Assembly (NCBI GenBank): GCA_963848045.1
Contig: CAWKCC010000002.1
Span: 1 to 64,000 of the forward strand
Source of the DNA: CAVUAT01 sp963848045
Lineage (GTDB): Bacteria > Actinomycetota > Thermoleophilia > Solirubrobacterales > 70-9
Reading direction: 5' to 3'
Length of the DNA stretch: 64,000 bases
The notes under the pieces are model-generated. The model searched no databases, was not told the origin of the DNA, and saw only the letters and a program-made list of their open reading frames with translations. The position numbers and the translations under genes are program-made. Position 1 is the first letter of the stretch; every line of letters starts with the position of its first letter. Positions 1 through 9,796 of the stretch are shown here, in pieces.

Positions 1-381
1 AATTCAGTATTTCAGCCCCTAACTTCCGCGTCAACGCCACGGCCGTCGTCGAGCCCTCCAACACCTTCACCCTCGGCAAGGCCAAGCTCAACAAGAAGAA
101 GGGCACCGCGACCATCACCGCCAGCGTCCCCAACCCCGGCACGCTGAGCGCCTCGGGCAAGGGCGTCAAGGCCGCTTCTGGCGGGGGAGCCGTGACCAGC
201 AAGACGGTCGGGCGCCGGCACGGCCAAGCTGGTGATCAAGGCCAAGGGCAAGCAGGCCAAGCAGCTCAAGAAGAAGGGCAAGGTCAAGCTCAAGCCCAAG
301 ATCACCTACACCCCGACCGGCGGCGAGGCCGCCTCGCAGTCGACGAAGCTGAAGCTGAAGCGCAAGCGCAAGAAGCGCTAG
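1..381 (+). CDS. C-terminal part of a secreted protein with Lys/Arg-rich tail (5' end outside window, frameshifted)
   Basis: The reading frame is open from base 3 and encodes a beta-rich segment (FRVNATAVVEPSNTF onward) with a repeated Lys pattern. The frame is lost near 210-212, a GGG run. If one G is ignored, the frame continues as AKLVIKAKGKQAKQLKKKGK and ends in KLKLKRKRKKR at the TAG at 379-381. The last ~90 residues resemble the C-terminus of the protein at 38481-39338: both have an AKGKxAKQLKK block, a F/YTP segment and a KLKLKR tail. Function is unknown; a cell-surface or secreted role is inferred from that relative, which has a signal peptide. The shift is probably a sequence error, but a real broken gene cannot be excluded. 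Confidence 0.6.
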
Positions 382-524
382 CTCTCGCGCCCCGTCTCGC
401 CGCGGGCTTCTCACCATCCAGGGCAGGGAGCGCGCGGGAGTGCGCTGCGCGAGCGGCGACTGCTTGCGCGCCGACCGGCCGAGGTCTACGCTCGCCTTAC
501 GGTCTCAACAAGGGGAGGCGGCGG

Positions 525-1263
<739 letters not shown>

Positions 1264-1305
1264 GCGCCGCCAGCCGGGCGAGCCTTTGCGGCGCCGGGCG
1301 CAGGG

Positions 1306-1333
1306 GTCGCCGGGCCAGGGGTGGCCCGGCGAC
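1306..1333. terminator. Hairpin between convergent genes
   Basis: An 11-bp perfect stem (GTCGCCGGGCC / GGCCCGGCGAC) with a 6-nt loop lies between the convergent P-domain gene and the YCII gene. There is no T-run. A bidirectional terminator is inferred from position and stem strength. Confidence 0.5.
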
Positions 1334-1345
1334 CTTCGAGCATTC

Positions 1346-1642
1346 CTACATCGAGAACGCTTCGTGGACGTCTATGCGCGCCCCGTCCTCGCCGGCCATC
1401 GGGTTGCCGCTGGCGAGCTTCACCGCGGCGTCCTGATCGGCCGCCTCGAGGACGCTGTAGCCGCTCGCCGGATCGGCGGCGTCGCCACCGATCGACGCAG
1501 GGGCGCCGAGCGGGTTGCCGATGTCCACCAGGGCATCGCCCAGGCTCTCCGACCACTCCCCCCAGGCAGCCATCACGCGGTCCCTCTCCTCATCGCTCTC
1601 CGGCGGCTTGCCGCCGTGGTAGATCAACACGTACTTAGCCAT
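1346..1642 (-). CDS. YCII-related (DGPF) family protein
   Basis: A 98-residue protein opening MAKYVLIYHGG with a predicted ferredoxin-like alpha/beta fold of the YCII/DGPF family. The middle reads WGEWSESLGDALVDIGNPLG and the end resembles the YSVLEAADxDAAVKLASGNP block common in this family. Such small proteins are often encoded beside regulators or ECF sigma factors; their biochemical role is generally unknown. A clear AAAGGAG ribosome site precedes the ATG. Its start overlaps the 3' end of the ArsR-type gene by 8 bp, so the two are almost certainly co-transcribed. Confidence 0.8.
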   Translation of the reverse strand: MAKYVLIYHGGKPPESDEERDRVMAAWGEWSESLGDALVDIGNPLGAPASIGGDAADPASGYSVLEAADQDAAVKLASGNPMAGEDGARIDVHEAFSM

Positions 1643-1952
1643 GCTGGTTCTCCTTTCGTTGGTTCGGGGTCGCCCCCGCGGAGCCGTTGAAGCGGCGCAG
1701 CCACGAGTCGACCTCCTGGAACGGCGCGGTGGCCAGCGAGCAGCGATACTCGCGCCCCTCCTTTCGCTTGAACAGAAGGCCGGCTTCCTCGAGCACGCTG
1801 ACGTGCTTGGAGATCGCGGGCAGCGACACCTTGTGGGGCGCGGCGAGCTCGCTCACCGACGCATCTCCCTCCCTGAGCCGCAGCACGATCTGCCGTCGGG
1901 TGGGATGGGAGAGCGCACCGAAGGTGCCGTCGAGTGTTCGATACTCAACCAC
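1635..1952 (-). CDS. ArsR-family winged-helix transcriptional regulator
   Basis: A compact winged-helix protein: FGALSHPTRRQIVLRLREGD, then VSELAAPHKVSLPAISKHVSVLEEAGLLFKRKEGREY, the ArsR/SmtB helix-turn-helix and wing. No metal-binding Cys cluster is visible, so it belongs to the group that usually controls a linked YCII or SRPBCC gene, not metal resistance. I chose the GTG at 1952 because relatives begin VEYxTLDxTF; a TTG at 1976 would add eight residues. The upstream GGTACTGTTAACC, with a GTTAAC core, could be an operator for autoregulation (inference). The divergent gene at 2033 shares this intergenic space. Confidence 0.8.
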   Translation of the reverse strand: MVEYRTLDGTFGALSHPTRRQIVLRLREGDASVSELAAPHKVSLPAISKHVSVLEEAGLLFKRKEGREYRCSLATAPFQEVDSWLRRFNGSAGATPNQRKENQHG

Positions 1953-2032
1953 TTGGTTAACAGTACCAGGGCGCAAGACGGCCCGCTACCGAGCCGTCCG
2001 CCGCCAGGCGCTGTGCGATCCTGGACCGGCAG

Positions 2033-2560
2033 ATGCCCGAGCCGTTCACCGAGATGCTGACCGGCGGGCACCACAACTCGCTCGGCCGCGCCGAGGAGGT
2101 GGTCGGGATCGTCTCGGCCGACCGGGCTCGTCTGGACGAGTTGTTCGCCTGCCTGGAGGAGCCGGACGAGCTCGTCCGCATGCGGGCGGGCGACGCGCTC
2201 GAGAAGGTCTGCCGCGAGCACCCGGCGTGGTTTGTGCCCCACGTCGAGGCGCTGCTGGGCGAGGTCGGCGAGATCGAGCAGCCTTCGGTTCAGTGGCACG
2301 TCGCCCAGATGCTCGATCACCTGCGCGGGGATCTCTCAGACGAGCAGGCCCGCCGGGCCACCGAGCTGTGTAAGCGCAACCTGACCGAATCGAACGACTG
2401 GATCGTCCTCAACGTGACCATGGACGTGCTGGCCGATCAGGCCCAAAGCGACCCGCAGCTTGCGGACTGGCTCACCCCGCAGCTGGCCCGCCTGCGCCGC
2501 GACCCGCGCAAGTCGGTCGCCAAGCGCGCCGAGAAGCGCCTGGCCGATCTGGCAGGGTGA
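2033..2560 (+). CDS. HEAT-repeat-like protein
   Basis: A 175-residue, wholly alpha-helical protein with repeated helical pairs: LFACLEEPDELVRMRAGDAL, WHVAQMLDHL, WIVLNVTMDVLADQA and a final basic helix (RDPRKSVAKRAEKRLADLAG). This spacing matches short HEAT-repeat scaffolds. No enzymatic motif is present. It is transcribed away from the ArsR/YCII pair. The ATG at 2033 has only a weak ribosome site; ATG 2054 is an alternative. Function is unknown; a protein-binding role is inferred from the fold only. Confidence 0.65.
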   Translation: MPEPFTEMLTGGHHNSLGRAEEVVGIVSADRARLDELFACLEEPDELVRMRAGDALEKVCREHPAWFVPHVEALLGEVGEIEQPSVQWHVAQMLDHLRGDLSDEQARRATELCKRNLTESNDWIVLNVTMDVLADQAQSDPQLADWLTPQLARLRRDPRKSVAKRAEKRLADLAG

Positions 2561-2621
2561 GGCCGGGCCGACGCGCGAGCGCCAGGCAGGGGAACCTCGG
2601 CCTCTCCGCGTCCCGCCGCGC

Positions 2622-5112
2622 TCAGGCCGACGCCGGCTCGCCCGCGCTCGGGGCGGCGCGGAAGCCGCGCAGGCGCAGAGCGTTCGCGACCACCGTCACC
2701 GAGGAGGCCGCCATCGCCCCCGCGGCCAGCGCCGGGTCGAGTGTGAGGCCCCAGATCGGGTAGAGGACTCCCGCCGCGACCGGGATCAGGATCACGTTGT
2801 AGGCGAAGGCCCCGACCAGGTTCTGCTTGATCGTCCGCATCGTCTGGCGCGATAGCTCGATCGGCGCCGCGACCTGGCGAAGATCGCCGGAGATCAGGGT
2901 CATGTCGGAGGCCTCCATCGCGATATCGGTGCCGGTCCCGATCGCCACCCCGATGTCGGCCTGTGCCAGGGCGGGCGCGTCGTTGATGCCGTCCCCGACC
3001 ATCGCCACCCGTCGCCCGTCCTCCTGCAGCCGCCGGACCTCGCCGACCTTGTCGTCGGGCAGCACCTCGGCCAGCACCCGGCCGATCCCGGCCTCGGCCG
3101 CGATCGCCTCGGCGGTGCGCCGGTTGTCGCCGGTCAGCATCGCCACCTCGAGTCCCATGCCCCTGAGCTCGGCGACCGCCGCGGGTGCCTCGGGCTTCAG
3201 GGTGTCGGCGATCGCCAGCAGCCCCGCGACGCGGTCGTCGACGGCGACGTGGACGGCGGTCTTGCCCTCGCCCTCGAGTTGCTCGGCCTCGGCGGCCAGG
3301 CTGGAGACGTCGATCCCCAGCTCGCGCAGGTGGCGTGCGCTGCCGATCACCACCCTCCGTCCGCGGACGGAGGCCGCGACGCCGTGGCCGACCTCCGCCT
3401 CGAAGTCCTCGGGCTCGGCGATCTCGAGCCCCTTCTCGCGGGCAGCTTCGACGACAGCGGCGGCCAGCGGATGCTCTGAGCGCGACTCGGCGGCGGCGGC
3501 CAGGCCGAGCAGCGAGTTCCCGTCGAGCTCACCGGCCGCCCGGACGTCGGTCACCCGCGGCTCCCCCCTGGTCAGGGTCCCCGTCTTGTCGAGAATCACG
3601 GTGTCGAGCTGCTCGGCGGTCTCGAGCGCGGCGCCGCTGCGGACGAGCACGCCCATCTCGGCGCCGCGGCCGGTCCCGACCATGATCGCCGTCGGCGTCG
3701 CCAGCCCGAGCGCGCAGGGGCAGGCGATGATCAGCACCGAGACCAGCGCCAGCATCGCCGCCGTGAAGCTCGATCCGCTCAGCAGCCAGACGCCGAAGGC
3801 GGTCAGGGCGATCGCGATCACCACGGGAACGAAGTAGGCCGAGACCCTGTCGGCGAGTCGCTGGATCGGGGCCTTCGATCCCTGGGCCTCCTCGACCAGT
3901 CGGACGATCTGGGCCAGGGCGGTGTCGCGGCCCACCCGCTCCGCTCGGAATCGAAACGACCCCGCGCTGTTGATCGTCGCCCCGATCACCTGATCGCCGG
4001 GGCGCTTGTCTACCGGAACGCTCTCGCCGGTCAGCATCGACTCGTCGATCGTCGAGCTCCCGTCCAGGATCCGGCCGTCCACCGGGACCTTCTCCCCGGG
4101 GCGCACCACGACGAGATCGTCGACCGCGACCTGCTCGAGCGGGACCTCCACCTCCTGGTCGCCGCGAACCACACGCGCGCTGCGCGCCTGGAGCCCGATC
4201 AGCTTCTTGATCGCGACCGTGGTCCCGGCCTTGGCGCGGGCCTCGAGCAGGCGGCCCAGCAGGATCAGGGCGATGATCACCACCGCGGTGTCGAAGTAGA
4301 CCGGTGGGAGGTCGGGGGGGTCGGCGAAGAGACCGGGCGCGAACGGTCGCCACCAGGCTGTAGAGATAGGCGACGCTGGTGCCCATCGCGATCAGGGTGT
4401 TCATGTCGGCGGAGCCGTGGCGGCCGACCTGCCAGGCCCCGGTGTAGAACGACCGGCCCGCCCAGAACTGGACCGGCGTGGCCACGGCCAACATCAGCCA
4501 CATGGTCGCCCTCTCGCCGAGCGGCGACCAGACGAAGGTCAGGAACAAGAGCAGCGCGCCGGCGACGGCGGCGACCGCGAAGCGGGCGCGCAGGGAGCGG
4601 AGCTCGGCCTGGGCCCGGCGCTCCTCAGCCGAGGTCTCCTCCTCGTCTCCCCCGTTCTCTGCAAGTGGCCGCGCCTCGTAACCCGCCCGCGAGACGGCCG
4701 CGAGCAGGTCTCCGACGCTGAGGCGCCCGGGTTCGTAGGCGACGCTCGCCTTCCCGTTGGCCAGGTTGGCCGAGGCCTCGGTCACCCCCGGCGTGGCAAG
4801 CAACGACTCCTCGATCGAGCTGACGCAGGAGGCGCAGTGCATCCCCTCGACCGCGAGGCGGACTCGGGCCTGCTCGGGCGCCGGCGCGACCGCGTAGCCC
4901 GCGGCCTCGACGGCGGCGGCGACTCGCTCTCGGTCGAGCTCGCTGCCGCGAACCGCGAGCTTGCCGGTCGCCAGATTGGCGCTGGCCTCCTCGACGGCGT
5001 CGAGCTCGCTCACGGACTTCTCGATCCGAGAGACGCAGGAGGCGCAGTGCATGCCCTCGATCGAGAGCTCCAGCCGCTCCGCATCGGGGGGAGCTGTGGC
5101 TGTCCTCGTCAC
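2622..5112 (-). CDS. copA: Copper-type P1B-ATPase, CopA-like (frameshifted)
   Basis: A heavy-metal exporting ATPase of ~829 residues. It has two N-terminal metal-binding domains (GMHCASC at residues ~20-26 and ~90-96), membrane helices with the CPC metal site (~464-466), the TGE actuator loop (~361), the phosphorylated Asp in DKTGT (~508), the HP motif (~547) and GDGIND (~706). CPC plus GMxCxxC indicates Cu(I) transport. The frame breaks at the AA of 4342-4343: ignoring one base restores YLYSLVATVAPGLFADPP into the next membrane helix. The start is GTG 5112. As given, the gene would make two fragments; a sequencing indel is more likely than decay because both halves keep every motif. Confidence 0.85.
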
Positions 5113-5200
5113 GCGGGCTGCCTGCCTGATCTCCTATTCACCATCAAGAGGAATGTACGCCACTGCGGTCCGGTGCCCGGCGGGGCCGGGCCGGCGCTAT

Positions 5201-6166
5201 TCAGGCTCCGTCTTGATCGCGCATCGCCGCGAGCGTGATCGGTACCGCCTCTTGATGGGCGGTGGTCTCGATCGGTCCGAAGGTCGACTCGAAGCGGCCG
5301 GCGTCGCTGACGAAGGGGGCGGTCCACTGGTAGGCGAGCTCGATCATCTCGCGGGCCTCCTTGGAGAACACCCCGCCGATCCTGAGCATCGCGGTCCCCA
5401 TCGCAGAGACCCTGACGGGGCGCTGCAGCGATTCGTTGACGATCGCTGTGAACTCCCGCCCGGTGAGCGGGGGTGCCGCCGGCAGGTGCCAGACGGCGCC
5501 GTCGGAGCGCTGGTCGAGGACGAGGGTCGCGAGTCCCCTCGCGGCGTCTGGCAGGAAGTGCAGCGTGTGCGGCTGATCGAGCGACCCCGGCCAGCGCATC
5601 GTCTTGCCCGCCGCCGCCGGCTCGAGGATCAGCGCCGAGATCGCAGAGCCCGGGCCATCGGGGCCGTAGTAGTCGCTGAGCCGGCCTATCGCCACGCGCA
5701 CGCGACCGTCGCCGTGGGCGGCCATCAGCTCCTCCTCCATGGCGATGCGCACGCGGCCCTTCCTGCTGGTCGCCCGGCGCGCCGTATTCTCGGTGAGCGG
5801 CCCGTCATCTGGACCGTAGGCGTAGAGATTGTCGACGAACACCAGCCGCGCGTCCTGTTGGTGAGCGGCGGCGATCGCCGCCTGATTGAGCGCGGGAAAG
5901 CGCTGCGGCCACTCGCTGTAGGGCGGGTTGAGCGCGTTGACCAGCACGCTCGCGCCGTCGCACGCAGCCTCCAGGCCTTCGCCGCTCTCGGCGTCAGCCG
6001 CGCGGAACTCGACCCGATCCGGCCCGGCGGCCGGGGCGTGCCGCGCCACGGCGCGCACGCGCACCCCGCGGCCTGCGAGCTCGCGCACGAGCGCCCCGCC
6101 GAGACCGCCCGTCCCGCCGAGGACAACCACCAGATCGGGCCGCGACCCCGCTTCGGAACCCGCCAT
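5201..6166 (-). CDS. NAD-dependent epimerase/dehydratase family protein (extended SDR)
   Basis: A 321-residue Rossmann protein with the N-terminal nucleotide-binding motif VVVLGGTGGLGGALV (residues ~13-27), an acidic residue pair after beta-2/3, and VNALNPPYSEW plus DNLYAYGP in the usual extended-SDR positions. The classic YxxxK is not obvious, so it may be an atypical short-chain oxidoreductase. Some members bind NADPH and reduce aldehydes or ketones; the substrate cannot be told. It reads on the same strand as the copper ATPase, 88 bp upstream of it. Confidence 0.7.
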   Translation of the reverse strand: MAGSEAGSRPDLVVVLGGTGGLGGALVRELAGRGVRVRAVARHAPAAGPDRVEFRAADAESGEGLEAACDGASVLVNALNPPYSEWPQRFPALNQAAIAAAHQQDARLVFVDNLYAYGPDDGPLTENTARRATSRKGRVRIAMEEELMAAHGDGRVRVAIGRLSDYYGPDGPGSAISALILEPAAAGKTMRWPGSLDQPHTLHFLPDAARGLATLVLDQRSDGAVWHLPAAPPLTGREFTAIVNESLQRPVRVSAMGTAMLRIGGVFSKEAREMIELAYQWTAPFVSDAGRFESTFGPIETTAHQEAVPITLAAMRDQDGA

Positions 6167-6268
6167 GACTCAACTCTCGCATACGCCCGGTGGCGCCGGC
6201 GGCAGCGCTCCGGTCGCAACGGAGCGAGGGCGAACGGCGCGTCTTCCGGGCGCGGTGCTCTCGCTGTC

Positions 6269-6297
6269 GGCGCCGCCCCGCTGCGCGGGGCGGCGCC
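6269..6297 (-). terminator. Strong GC hairpin downstream of the DUF308 gene
   Basis: A 12-bp perfect stem (GGCGCCGCCCCG / CGGGGCGGCGCC) with a 5-nt loop starts 16 bp after the stop of the minus-strand gene at 6313. No U-tract follows, as is common in high-GC actinobacteria. Confidence 0.55.
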
Positions 6298-6312
6298 GCA
6301 ACCGAAGGACCC

Positions 6313-6888
6313 CTAGATCAGCCGCCCGACCTTGCGGATCTGGAAGGCGCGCACGATGTTGATGATGCCCTCCATCAGCGCCCAGATTCCCGCGAAGACC
6401 AACAGCACGTAGGTCTTCTCGATGAAGAACTGCCCGCCCGTGTAGAAGGCGAGCGCGACCATCAGGATCCCCGCGACCAGCCCGAGCCACCAGAGCTCGT
6501 TCACCTCGCGGGCCGAGAACGCCTCGATGATCCAGAAGATGCCGACCAGCAAGAACAGGAAGCCGAGGATGTCGGCGATCGCGGCGAAGGTGTTCTCGGG
6601 ACTGATGAAGGTGATGATCGCCGCGCCCAGGAACAGCACCCCGAAGATCGCGAACAGCCACTTCATGGTGTCGGCGATGCTCATCAGCATGAATTGCTGA
6701 GCCGATGCTCCGAGGAACATGATCCCGATGATCACGCCGACCGTCGTGATCGAGGCCTGGTCGAACTGCAGGATGACCACGGCGGCGATCGTCCAGAGAA
6801 TCCCCAGCAGCAGCCAAAGCCACCACATCTTGGAGAGCCCCTGGAGCGCGTCGCGCTCGGCGCTCGTCAGCGATTCAGCTTCACCCAT
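6313..6888 (-). CDS. HdeD/DUF308-family membrane protein
   Basis: About 191 residues with six predicted membrane helices in three pairs (WWLWLLLGILWTIAAVVIL, VGVIIGIMFLGASA, LFAIFGVLFLGAAIITF, ILGFLFLLVGIFWIIEAF, WWLGLVAGILMVALAFY, VLLVFAGIWALMEGI). This repeated short-helix pattern is that of the DUF308/HdeD family. In E. coli HdeD is linked to acid resistance, but the family is broad and the role here is unknown. ATG 6888 is preferred because GGAG sits 7 nt upstream; ATG 6900 is the alternative. Confidence 0.75.
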   Translation of the reverse strand: MGEAESLTSAERDALQGLSKMWWLWLLLGILWTIAAVVILQFDQASITTVGVIIGIMFLGASAQQFMLMSIADTMKWLFAIFGVLFLGAAIITFISPENTFAAIADILGFLFLLVGIFWIIEAFSAREVNELWWLGLVAGILMVALAFYTGGQFFIEKTYVLLVFAGIWALMEGIINIVRAFQIRKVGRLI

Positions 6889-6989
6889 GTGTGTCTCCAT
6901 TTCTGTCTTGGGGTGCCGGTTGGCCCCGTCGGCGGCGCAGCATAGGAGATGGCGGCGTCGGAGGCCGCGGCGGGCTCGCTCCTCGCCGC

Positions 6990-8384
6990 CTAGGCGACCA
7001 CGCCGGCGCCGGCGCTCGGCGATTTGGCCGCCTCGGCAGCGAGCACCTCTGCGGCGGCCCGGCGCCCGGCCTGGATGGCGCCGTCGAAGTAGCCCATCCA
7101 GCGGGTCGCCGTCTCGGTGCCCGCCCAGTGGACGCGACCGATCGGCGGGCGCAGCGAGCGCCCGTAGGAGGTCCAGGCGCCAGGCCCCAGCACTCCCGCA
7201 TAGCAGCCCCGCGAGTAGGGCTCTGCGCTCCAGTCCTGCTCGAGGTAGGCCGTCGGCCGCGACGCCCGCGCGCCGAACAGACGCGAGAAGGTGCCGAGCA
7301 CGGCCTCGCGGCGCTCGGGCTCGGCCGCGGCACCCAGGCGGCGCGCGTCGCCTCCCTCCAGAAAGCCCATCAGCACGCCGGGGCTGCCCTGCGGCGGGGT
7401 GTTGTCATAGACCACCTGCACGGGGCCCGGCAGGCTCAGCGCCTGGCCCGAGAGCCCGTCCTGGCGCCAGAAGGGCTCGTCGTAAACGGCCATGCACTTG
7501 ATCACCGTGCCCATCGGCATCCGCTGCGTGAGCTGGTCGCGCGCGCTCGGCAGCGGCGGGTCGTAGGTGATGCGCCCGGCGAGGGCAGGCGGGATCGCGA
7601 TGATCGCGCGGCGGGCCCGCACCCGGCGCTCGCCCTCGCCGACGATGACGCCCTCGCCCTCTGCGAGCACCCGGCGCACCGGGGTCTCCACGCGCACCCG
7701 CTCGCCCAGCGCCTCGGCCATCCTCAGCGAGATCAGCTGCGAGCCGCCGACCACGCGGTCCTGCTGGGCGCCTCCCTCGGTGTCGATCAGATCGTCCCAG
7801 CCGCCCGCGCTGGCCGCGTAGAAGAGGGCGTGCAGCAGCGAGACGTCGGCGGGCTCGACCGAGAAGACCCCCCTGATCCCCATCGCCAGCGCCTCGCGCG
7901 CCGTCTTGGTGCGCGCCGCGCGCCGGATCCAGGTAGCGACGCTCTGCTCGTCGAGGCGATCGGCGCCGGGCGCCTCCCAGGGCGCCTCGGGGGCGACCCT
8001 CTTGGCCAGGCGCTTGAAGCGCGCCTCGGCACGCCCGTAGTCGGCCAGCACCAGCGGGTTGAGGCGAGGGATCGTGCCCGTGTAGCGGCTGAGCCTGCCG
8101 CGGGCGTCCTCCCAGAGGTTCTTGCCCTCTGTGTGGGTGGGGTAGGTCTCGAGCCCCAGCTCCTCGATCAGCCCCATCGCCTCGTGCTGGGTGGGGCCCA
8201 CCCACTGGCCCCCCAGCTCGACCACCTCGTCGGGGCGCTCGCCGACGGCGTGGTTGAGGGTGCGGCCCCCCACCCGCTCGCGCGCCTCCAACACCACCAC
8301 GTCCAGGCCCGCCGCCTCCAGCTCGCGCGCCGCGGCCAACCCCGAGAGGCCGGCGCCGACCACCGCTGCGTCGTAGTCGTGCAT
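6990..8384 (-). CDS. Flavin monoamine oxidase family protein
   Basis: A FAD-dependent amine oxidase of ~464 residues. It begins with the dinucleotide motif VVGAGLSGLAAARELEAAG followed by VLEARERVGGRT, the GG-doublet motif of the amine oxidase family. The C-terminus has VHWAGTETATRWMGYFDGAIQAG, the conserved FAD-contact end of monoamine oxidases. It oxidises amines to imines with release of H2O2; the substrate is unknown. ATG 8384 is chosen over TTG 8393. It lies 34 bp after a class III aminotransferase on the same strand, suggesting a shared amine or amino-acid pathway. Confidence 0.85.
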   Translation of the reverse strand: MHDYDAAVVGAGLSGLAAARELEAAGLDVVVLEARERVGGRTLNHAVGERPDEVVELGGQWVGPTQHEAMGLIEELGLETYPTHTEGKNLWEDARGRLSRYTGTIPRLNPLVLADYGRAEARFKRLAKRVAPEAPWEAPGADRLDEQSVATWIRRAARTKTAREALAMGIRGVFSVEPADVSLLHALFYAASAGGWDDLIDTEGGAQQDRVVGGSQLISLRMAEALGERVRVETPVRRVLAEGEGVIVGEGERRVRARRAIIAIPPALAGRITYDPPLPSARDQLTQRMPMGTVIKCMAVYDEPFWRQDGLSGQALSLPGPVQVVYDNTPPQGSPGVLMGFLEGGDARRLGAAAEPERREAVLGTFSRLFGARASRPTAYLEQDWSAEPYSRGCYAGVLGPGAWTSYGRSLRPPIGRVHWAGTETATRWMGYFDGAIQAGRRAAAEVLAAEAAKSPSAGAGVVA

Positions 8385-8418
8385 CGGCGCCAAGTATCGC
8401 CGCCGGGGCGCGGCCGGG

Positions 8419-9789
8419 CTAGCCGGCCAGCTCCGCGCAGGCCTCGGCGAAGGCCTCGCTGTGGCGGTCCACGTCGGCCTCGACGGTCGCCGGGCAGATC
8501 AGGGCCATGTTGTGGAAGGGCGTGATCAGCACCCCCCGGTTGAGCAGGTGGAGGTGCAGGTACTCCTCGATCGCCTGGTCGCCCATCTTCGCCGCCTCGC
8601 CCCCGCTCAGCGGCGGCTCGGGGGCGAAGCGGTACTCGGCCCGGGCGCCGAGCTGGGTCACGTGCCAGGGAAGGGCGTGGCGGTCGAGCACCTCCTGCAC
8701 GGCCTCGGTGAAGCGGTCGGCGAGCGCGATCATGCGCTCGAAGGCCTCGGCCGTGAGCACCTCGCCCAGGGTCGCGCGGATCGCGGCGGTCGAGAGCGCG
8801 TTGCCCGCCAGGGTGCCGCCGACCCCGCCGGTGTCCTCGTAGTCGGCGTGCTCCTCGCGCTCGATGCGGGCGGCGACCTCGGCGCTCATCCCGAAGGCGC
8901 CAGCCGGCACGCCTCCCGCGATCGACTTGCCGACGGTGAGCATGTCGGGCGCCAGGCCATGCGCCGCGGTGTAGCCGCCGGGCCCGGCGCTGAGGGTGTG
9001 GGTCTCGTCGATCACCAGCAGGGTCCCGGTGTCGCGGGTCAGCTCGCGCAGGCGCTCGTGAAAGCCCGGCTCGGGCAGCACGATGCCGATGTTGGTCAGC
9101 GCCGGCTCGGCCAGCACGCAGGCGATCTCGCCGCCCGCCAGCGCGCGCTCCAGGGCGTCGGGGTCGTTGAACTCGACCACCTCGGTGGTCACGGTCGGGT
9201 CCACCGGCGGGCCGACGTTGCCCTCGCGCGAGATCCCGCGGCCGTCGGGACCAACCACGATGAAGGTCTCGTCGACCGTGCCGTGGTAGCAGTGGCCGAA
9301 GACCAGGATGCGCCCGCGCCCGGTGATCTGGCGCGCCAGGCGGATCGCGAATCGGTTGGCGTCGGTCGCGGTCAGGGTGAGCTGCCAGAGCGGCAGCCCG
9401 AAGCGCCGCTCCAGCTCGGCCCCGGCCCAGATCGCGTCCTCGGTGGGCAGCATCATCGTCGCGCCGCTCGCGTAGCGCTCGGCGACCGCCGCGGTGGTTG
9501 GGGCGGGGGCGTGGCCGGCCATCGCGCCGGTGTCGCCCAGGCAGAGGTCCACGTACTCGTTGCCGTCGACGTCGGTGATCCGCGCGCCGCTGGCCTCGGC
9601 GGCGAAGACCGGGTGCCCGCCCGGCCACATCACCATCCAGCTCATCGGCACCCCGCCGAGCAGGTTCGCCCGCGCCTGCTCGAAGAGCTCGCGCGAGCGG
9701 GGGTGCTCGGCCGCGAAGCGCTCGCGCTCGCGATCGGTCAGCGAGGCGAGGCGCTCGCGGTCGATCTTGGTCAGCTCGCGGTCGGGCAT
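8419..9789 (-). CDS. Class III PLP aminotransferase (glutamate-1-semialdehyde aminomutase-like)
   Basis: A 456-residue PLP enzyme. DLCLGDTGAMAGHAPAPT, GHCYHGTVDETF and LLVIDETHTL (the Asp that binds the pyridine nitrogen) precede DMLTVGKSIAGGVPAGAFGM, where the Lys should form the Schiff base. The layout resembles the HemL-like branch of class III aminotransferases. In this position, between a PhzF-like isomerase and an amine oxidase, it is more likely catabolic or a dedicated aminotransferase than the haem-pathway HemL (inference). The gap to the upstream phzF-like gene is 7 bp, so the genes form an operon. Confidence 0.82.
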   Translation of the reverse strand: MPDRELTKIDRERLASLTDRERERFAAEHPRSRELFEQARANLLGGVPMSWMVMWPGGHPVFAAEASGARITDVDGNEYVDLCLGDTGAMAGHAPAPTTAAVAERYASGATMMLPTEDAIWAGAELERRFGLPLWQLTLTATDANRFAIRLARQITGRGRILVFGHCYHGTVDETFIVVGPDGRGISREGNVGPPVDPTVTTEVVEFNDPDALERALAGGEIACVLAEPALTNIGIVLPEPGFHERLRELTRDTGTLLVIDETHTLSAGPGGYTAAHGLAPDMLTVGKSIAGGVPAGAFGMSAEVAARIEREEHADYEDTGGVGGTLAGNALSTAAIRATLGEVLTAEAFERMIALADRFTEAVQEVLDRHALPWHVTQLGARAEYRFAPEPPLSGGEAAKMGDQAIEEYLHLHLLNRGVLITPFHNMALICPATVEADVDRHSEAFAEACAELAG

Positions 9790-9796
9790 GCGGCTA

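Noticed and set aside
5109..5327. Short minus-strand ORF just upstream of the copper ATPase as a leader peptide
   Set aside because: It overlaps the epimerase gene and is Arg/Pro-rich without metal-binding residues; it looks like a shadow frame.
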